From assembly GCA_020047875.1 (NCBI GenBank), contig JAIFNE010000206.1, positions 1-6,440 on the forward strand: DNA of 6,440 nt. The letters run 5' to 3'. This DNA comes from Hydrogenophaga sp. GTDB lineage: Bacteria; Pseudomonadota; Gammaproteobacteria; Burkholderiales; Burkholderiaceae_C. This document shows positions 5,506 through 6,440 of the stretch, piece by piece. Made by a program: the position numbers and the translations under genes. Below the pieces are notes generated by a model. That model worked only from the letters and a program-made list of their open reading frames with translations. It was not told the origin of the DNA and did no database searches. Positions within the stretch are counted from its first letter, which is position 1. Every line of letters starts with the position of its first letter.

Positions 5506-5943
5506 TCAGCGGTTGCCGGCCAGCAGCGTCAGCAGGTGAGCGGGGATGCGCTGGGGCCGCAGGTCTTCGGTGTTCACCCAGCCAACGCGAATGCGGCCCT
5601 CACACAACAGCGCAGGCGCTGCATCGCCCTCCGTCGGGGCCAGCAACACCTGCTGGGCGATGGTGAGCGAGGCACGGCCCGCCTCCAGCAGGCGGGCGGT
5701 CACCCAAAGCAAGTCGTCCAGCCGCGCCGGGCGAAGGTAGCGCAGGTCGCTGTGGGTCACCACGAACATGCCCGCGCCCTGTTCGCGCAGACGCTGCTGC
5801 TCCAGCCCCAGCGAGCGCAGCCATTCGGTGCGGGCGCGCTCGAAAAACTTGAGGTAGTTGGCGTAAAAAACAATGCCACCGGCGTCGGTGTCTTCCCAGT
5901 ACACGCGCACGGGCCAGCTGAAGTCAGCATGGGTCGCGTTCAA
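5506..5943 (-). CDS. ybgC: YbgC, Tol-Pal-associated acyl-CoA thioesterase
   Basis: YbgC is a cytoplasmic hotdog-fold thioesterase of the 4-hydroxybenzoyl-CoA thioesterase family that hydrolyses acyl-CoA or acyl-ACP. It is commonly the first gene of the tol-pal cluster and is thought to link phospholipid metabolism to the envelope. The 145 residues carry the signature WPVRVYWEDTDAGGIVFYAN (10-29), with Asp20 as the presumed catalytic residue, followed by YLKFFERARTEWLR. The family-length start is TTG at 5943, giving MNATHADFSWPVRVY, which resembles the E. coli start MNTTLFRWPVRVY. The frame stays open upstream to 6153, but that part lies over the aminotransferase gene and has no family match. 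The TTG overlaps the aminotransferase stop as TTGA, with GGAG eight bases before it, so translation is probably coupled. tolQ follows after 41 bases. Confidence 0.93.
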   Translation of the reverse strand: MNATHADFSWPVRVYWEDTDAGGIVFYANYLKFFERARTEWLRSLGLEQQRLREQGAGMFVVTHSDLRYLRPARLDDLLWVTARLLEAGRASLTIAQQVLLAPTEGDAAPALLCEGRIRVGWVNTEDLRPQRIPAHLLTLLAGNR

Positions 5944-6440
5944 AGCGCCTGCTCCAGTCGCTGCACGGCTTCGCGCAGTTGCGCCATTGAGTTGGCGGTG
6001 GAGAAGCGCAGGTAACGGCCGGGCTCGGCAAAGCCGAAGTCGCGCCCGGGCGTGGTGGCCAGCTGGCAGTGCCGCATGAGTTCGAAGGCCAGCGCCCAGC
6101 TGCCGCCCTGGTCTGGCTGCGCGCCCGCGGGCGCAATGCCCCAGCGCTCGCACAGTGCGCGCACATCGGCCCAGGCGTAGAAGGCGCCGTCGGGCATCAC
6201 CGGCACGTTCAGCCCCAGGCGGTTGAGCTCGGGAATGAAGAAGTCGCGGCGCGCCTTGAATTCGGCGCGGCGGCGTTCAAACTCCGCCAAGCTCTCGGGC
6301 TCAAAGCAGGCCAGGGCGGCGTGTTGTGCGATGGTGCTGGCGCAGATGAACAGGTTTTGCGCCAGCCGCTCCACCACCGGCACCAGCGCGGGCGGCAGCA
6401 CCAGCCAGCCGAGCCGCCAGCCGGTCATGTTGAAGTATTT
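5940..6440 (-). CDS. Class I PLP-dependent aminotransferase, C-terminal part (partial)
   Basis: The last 166 residues of a fold-type I aminotransferase are present; the N-terminal part lies beyond 6440. The fragment opens KYFNMTGWRLGW, matching the SK-x(3)-MTGWR-x-G block of class I enzymes, so the first codon (6438-6440, AAA on the - strand) should be the lysine that binds pyridoxal phosphate. Later marks are the PDGAFYAWADV segment (83-93), ATTPGRDFG (128-136) and YLRFSTANS (143-151), whose Arg145 should bind the substrate carboxylate. A short polar loop, AGAQPDQGG (105-113), sits in the small domain. This resembles the aspartate/aromatic aminotransferase subgroup; the amino-acid substrate cannot be decided. 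It ends in TGA overlapping the ybgC TTG start, so it probably leads the same transcript as ybgC-tolQRA. Confidence 0.92.
   Translation of the reverse strand, partial: KYFNMTGWRLGWLVLPPALVPVVERLAQNLFICASTIAQHAALACFEPESLAEFERRRAEFKARRDFFIPELNRLGLNVPVMPDGAFYAWADVRALCERWGIAPAGAQPDQGGSWALAFELMRHCQLATTPGRDFGFAEPGRYLRFSTANSMAQLREAVQRLEQAL
5952..5955 (-). promoter_or_regulatory. Shine-Dalgarno site supporting the ybgC TTG start
   Basis: The - strand reads GGAG, eight bases before the TTG at 5943, inside the final codons of the aminotransferase gene. Its spacing supports TTG rather than the downstream GTG codons (residues 12 and 14) as the ybgC start. Confidence 0.5.

Noticed and set aside
3257..5539. 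760-residue open frame on the + strand across tolA, tolR and tolQ
   Set aside because: It runs antisense through three recognised genes and their gaps and shows no coherent domain. Long stop-free antisense frames are common in GC-rich DNA.
5944..6153. 70-residue upstream extension of ybgC
   Set aside because: It lies within the aminotransferase gene in another frame, is Arg/Ala-rich, and YbgC proteins are normally about 135-145 residues.

Overview
This window looks like chromosomal DNA of a high-GC betaproteobacterium, probably Burkholderiales and perhaps Comamonadaceae. That placement is inferred from the GC-rich codon use, the TRAP-transporter gene style and the aminotransferase-ybgC-tolQRA arrangement. 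It was not tested by a search. All the main genes belong to known families, and I found no wholly new system.

The left part (1-2632, + strand) is a TRAP (tripartite ATP-independent periplasmic) transporter locus. It holds the last 25 codons of what is probably the periplasmic substrate-binding protein (dctP type), then the small membrane subunit (dctQ type), then an unusually long large permease (dctM type). A perfect 13-bp-stem hairpin lies between the binding-protein end and dctQ, and a second inverted repeat follows it. Together these could set different expression levels for the binding protein and the membrane subunits. After dctM, on the same strand, comes dut (dUTPase, 2683-3132), with all five family motifs intact.

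The right part (3251-6440, - strand) is transcribed toward dut. Read in its own direction it runs: C-terminal part of a class I PLP-dependent aminotransferase, ybgC thioesterase, tolQ, tolR, tolA. The aminotransferase is cut by the window edge exactly at its presumed PLP lysine. TolQ, TolR and TolA form the inner-membrane, proton-driven half of the Tol-Pal envelope machine. The usual next genes (tolB, pal, cpoB) do not follow tolA. Instead there is a 118-bp convergent gap and then dut.

The observations most worth checking are in the tol cluster: the missing tolB-pal segment; a 26-codon reading frame that fills the tolQ-tolR gap almost exactly; a TTG start for ybgC overlapping the aminotransferase stop; a GTG start for tolA overlapping a three-codon mini-ORF; and replacement of both serines of the TolA membrane-helix SHLS motif. 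No gene-free stretch exceeds 300 bases; the longest are 79-244 and 3133-3250. I saw no tRNA, rRNA, CRISPR array, insertion sequence or phage gene.
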